This document shows positions 61,441 through 64,000 of a DNA stretch of 64,000 nucleotides, piece by piece; positions within the stretch are counted from its first letter, which is position 1, and the number at the start of each line of letters is the position of its first letter. The notes beneath the pieces are model-generated. The model saw nothing but the letters and a program-made list of their open reading frames with translations. It was not told where the DNA came from and did no database searches. Where the stretch lies: NCBI RefSeq assembly GCF_963924675.1, contig NC_089225.1, forward strand, positions 81,069,951 to 81,133,950. The letters are read 5' to 3'. Both the position numbers and the translations under genes were made by a program. This DNA comes from Phocoena phocoena. Lineage: Eukaryota > Chordata > Mammalia > Artiodactyla > Phocoenidae.

Positions 61441-64000
61441 AACGCTCAAGCCGCGTTTCTTCCTCGGTATTTAAGTTCAACGTTGTGTTTTTCCCTCGTG
61501 GATTTGTTGTGTCGCGTACCTTTTTCCTCGATTGGAATTGGTGACAGCGCCTATTTAGGATAGAGCCTGGCACACAGTAGGCGCTTAGTAAATATTTTTT
61601 GAAATCCTGAGTCACGATGCTAAGTTTGGAAATTCTTCCGAGTTGTGCGTGGCTATAATTTTTAAGATTTTATGGGTTCCCAAGATAACTTTGAAAATTA
61701 CAGTAATTTTAAAGCTCCGCAAAGAGTTAAATCTGGCTTTTTTGCATTCCCTGTAACAAGGGCCTCTGGTGATGCTTAAATTAACTCAAAACCCGAGTTC
61801 TGTAATTTAGATGCGCCTTCCGATTGTCGCAGAAAGTGTTAACCTTTCAGATTAAAGCTTTCGGAGGAACCATTCCATTTTAGAACAAATTTAAATTATT
61901 TAGAAAGCTTTATTTTAATTCTCTTTTTAGAGATAATTGCGAGGGACCACACTGATGTACTTGTAAATACATTTAGAAATACAAGTCTCAAGTATGAATT
62001 TTTGAAAAGGGTTTATGTTCATACCTAGTGAAAGAGCACGCAGGAGAAAATTATGACGGCAGACCTATACCCCGCCCTCCAGCGACCCCCAGCCCCGTCT
62101 CTTGGCGGGGGCAGCTGTTGCCTTGACCTCAAAATGTCTCATAAAAGTATCTCTTAATAGTCTGTCACATCTAAGCAAAATCCTCTGGGATTAAGCCATG
62201 CGCGTGGGCAACCCCTTTAGTACTGACAATTCTCACAGATTGTGTCTGCTTCTTATGAGTTTTTCTAAAAAATAGATAATGTAATGGAGTTTAAAGGTTT
62301 TTTTGTTGTTGTTTAAGAAAGAGCTTAACTGATATTACACAGAAAGAGCAAGAAATAAATTCCTGAGAACCAGGAGATTCAGTTAATCACGACATCCCTG
62401 ATCTTTCTGCTTGTAGGAATGTATGCTCCAAGTGGTCAGGGCCTTGTCTGCCTCGATCACTAGTGAGTGTCCCCAGTGCCCAGCACAGTGCCTGACCCAT
62501 AGCAGCCATTCATTAAACACTTGTGGGATGAATACTTGACCGGTTCAGGTAACAGGGTAATTACTTTCTACATGCTTGTAGTTTCTTCATTTACTTGGAT
62601 ATTTCCTTAGAATAGATTACTAGAAGTGAGAATTTTACAGGGTCAAAGGGATGAACATTTTTATAGTTATCAAAACATTGCCAACTTACTTTCCAAATGA
62701 GTCCTACCATTTGGTACCTTTCAGAGCATCTTCTCAAGCTCTTCTTGATACAGTATTTGATAGTTCTGAGCACTTTCAGATAAAGTATTTCATTGATCCG
62801 AATCACCCTGGAAAGTGAGCAGGGCAGGTTTTGCATTACCTCTTTTGTAGCACAGCAAACACCAGTGCCTTAAATTGATGGTAATGAATGGCAGGTGACA
62901 AAAATAAACCATTCCGGGTTTTTTTCTTCTTCCCATTCTCTTCCTTTGGTTTGTAGTGAATATCCTGAATAAATTGACATCCTTTCTTAGCAATAAAATT
63001 GGATGCTGCTGTATAATATCTATGGTTTACAAAAGCTTTTTCTTTCTAATTTTGTTCAGATGTTTGCAGGTGCCTTGATCAAACTTGGGGACTTCATTAA
63101 AATGAAATAATGAACCACAATTTAGGTGAAAGAGATACTGGGTAGGTGTAAGGGAATACCCAGCACTAGCAAGTTTCGAACATTGCCACCCTTTCTATTA
63201 GGAAAGATTTGGAAACTTTTGGTGGTGCTTTTGTAGCTCCTTCAATCTGAATAAGTTACTATTTTAAACCTCTGCATCTTTTGGAGCCCTCATAAACTAT
63301 TGAGATTAATACTCCATCAGTGAAAGTGGACAGGAATTATTTGTGTAATAATCTGCATATCTTTCCTATCTGTCAATAAATTCCAAGAAGAATGGAAATG
63401 AGAACTAAGAATCATAAAAAATATTCAACCTACAGAAAATATTATTTTCACATGAAAACTGAAAAAAAAATCTTTTTTTAAACATGGCAAGAAGAAAATG
63501 TAATTCCTACTCTGTTGCTAATCTTGACTCTTTCCCATATTTGCTGGTCAGTTACCCTAGATGATTTAATAGGTAATTAATCGGATAAGGAAGCTTTGGA
63601 AGATTCAAAGTTTACTTCTAAGTAGAACCATTGGAAATTCTTGGGCATCATTTGTATTAAAAGTGGGTCCAACATTACCTTTCTGTATTGTTTTTACATT
63701 TGCTTAGGGTTCTGTAAAAAAGTAGTATAGAAAAGATGAGGAAGAAGAGATGCAGGTTTATTGAGGCTTTGGAAATATTCAGAACCTCCTTTGAACTTCA
63801 CTCCACCTTTCTGTTGTGATGTCAGATCCCAAATAGTGTTCAGTAAACAGAAATGTTCTTTAAGGACACCTTTCAGGAATGTCTGTAGTCCTTGTGTCAA
63901 AGAATAGCTGCCCAAATAGTGGTGGGTTTATGGCAACTAGATCTTTAAGGCATTTGTATGTAAATATAAGTTATTTTGCTTCTGTTTTTATACTAGGATA
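61441..64000. other. Region right of the CpG island, presumed STRADB intron 1
   Basis: AT-rich sequence with old L2/MIR tails at about 61550-61605 (agcctggcacacagtaggcg) and 62405-62540 (cagcacagtgcctgacccat), and an old L1 piece at about 62570-62700 (gggtcaaagggatgaacatt). I see no STRADB coding exon and no other gene. Confidence 0.5.

Noticed and set aside
61441..64000. First coding exon of STRADB
   Set aside because: I looked for its N-terminal coding sequence on the plus strand and did not find it; no exon reported.

Overview
This is a mammalian nuclear genome window, most likely from a cetacean (probably a toothed whale). The lineage call rests on about 17 copies of a tRNA-derived SINE of the cetartiodactyl CHR type. 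Each copy has a head like gggcttccctggtggcgcag, a B-box ggttcga, and a tail of A-rich (aaat)n. A short form common in dolphin and whale genomes is included. The L1 3' ends are also of cetartiodactyl type.

The window holds one complete protein-coding gene on the minus strand, TRAK2 (trafficking kinesin-binding protein 2, a mitochondrial motor adaptor). I could place all 15 coding exons with GT-AG junctions and matching phases. They add up to 2742 bases, that is 913 codons plus a TGA stop, with no frameshift or premature stop. The 3' UTR runs off the left edge. The start codon is in exon 2 (36412), and a 23.7-kb intron 1 leads back to a non-coding exon 1 at about 60353-60540.

Exon 1 lies in a CpG island (about 60020-61440). 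The island carries an AACTACAATCCC-type ZNF143/THAP11 element, two CACGCCCC boxes and a dense GC-box array. This is the layout of a bidirectional promoter. By conserved mammalian synteny the plus-strand partner should be STRADB; only its 5' end and part of its first intron would fall here, and no STRADB coding exon was found.

The introns are filled with transposable elements of several ages: MIR, L2, old L1M and hAT copies; an ERV-type LTR and a MaLR LTR; and younger L1 3' fragments and CHR SINEs, many with clear target-site duplications. Intron 14 carries a readable stack: a hAT transposon hit by two adjacent SINEs at one duplicated target and by an L1 that was itself hit by a SINE.

The points most worth a second look are an 83-bp near-perfect palindrome (26521-26603), a perfect 26-bp inverted repeat in an old L1 tail (13030-13175), an inverted SINE pair without a tail between (41596-41980), the sequential SINE pair at one target, a young antisense SINE about 100 bp upstream of the start-codon exon, and a leader with five upstream AUGs, one overlapping the TRAK2 start. 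I did not find any unknown gene system; this is a regular mammalian locus.
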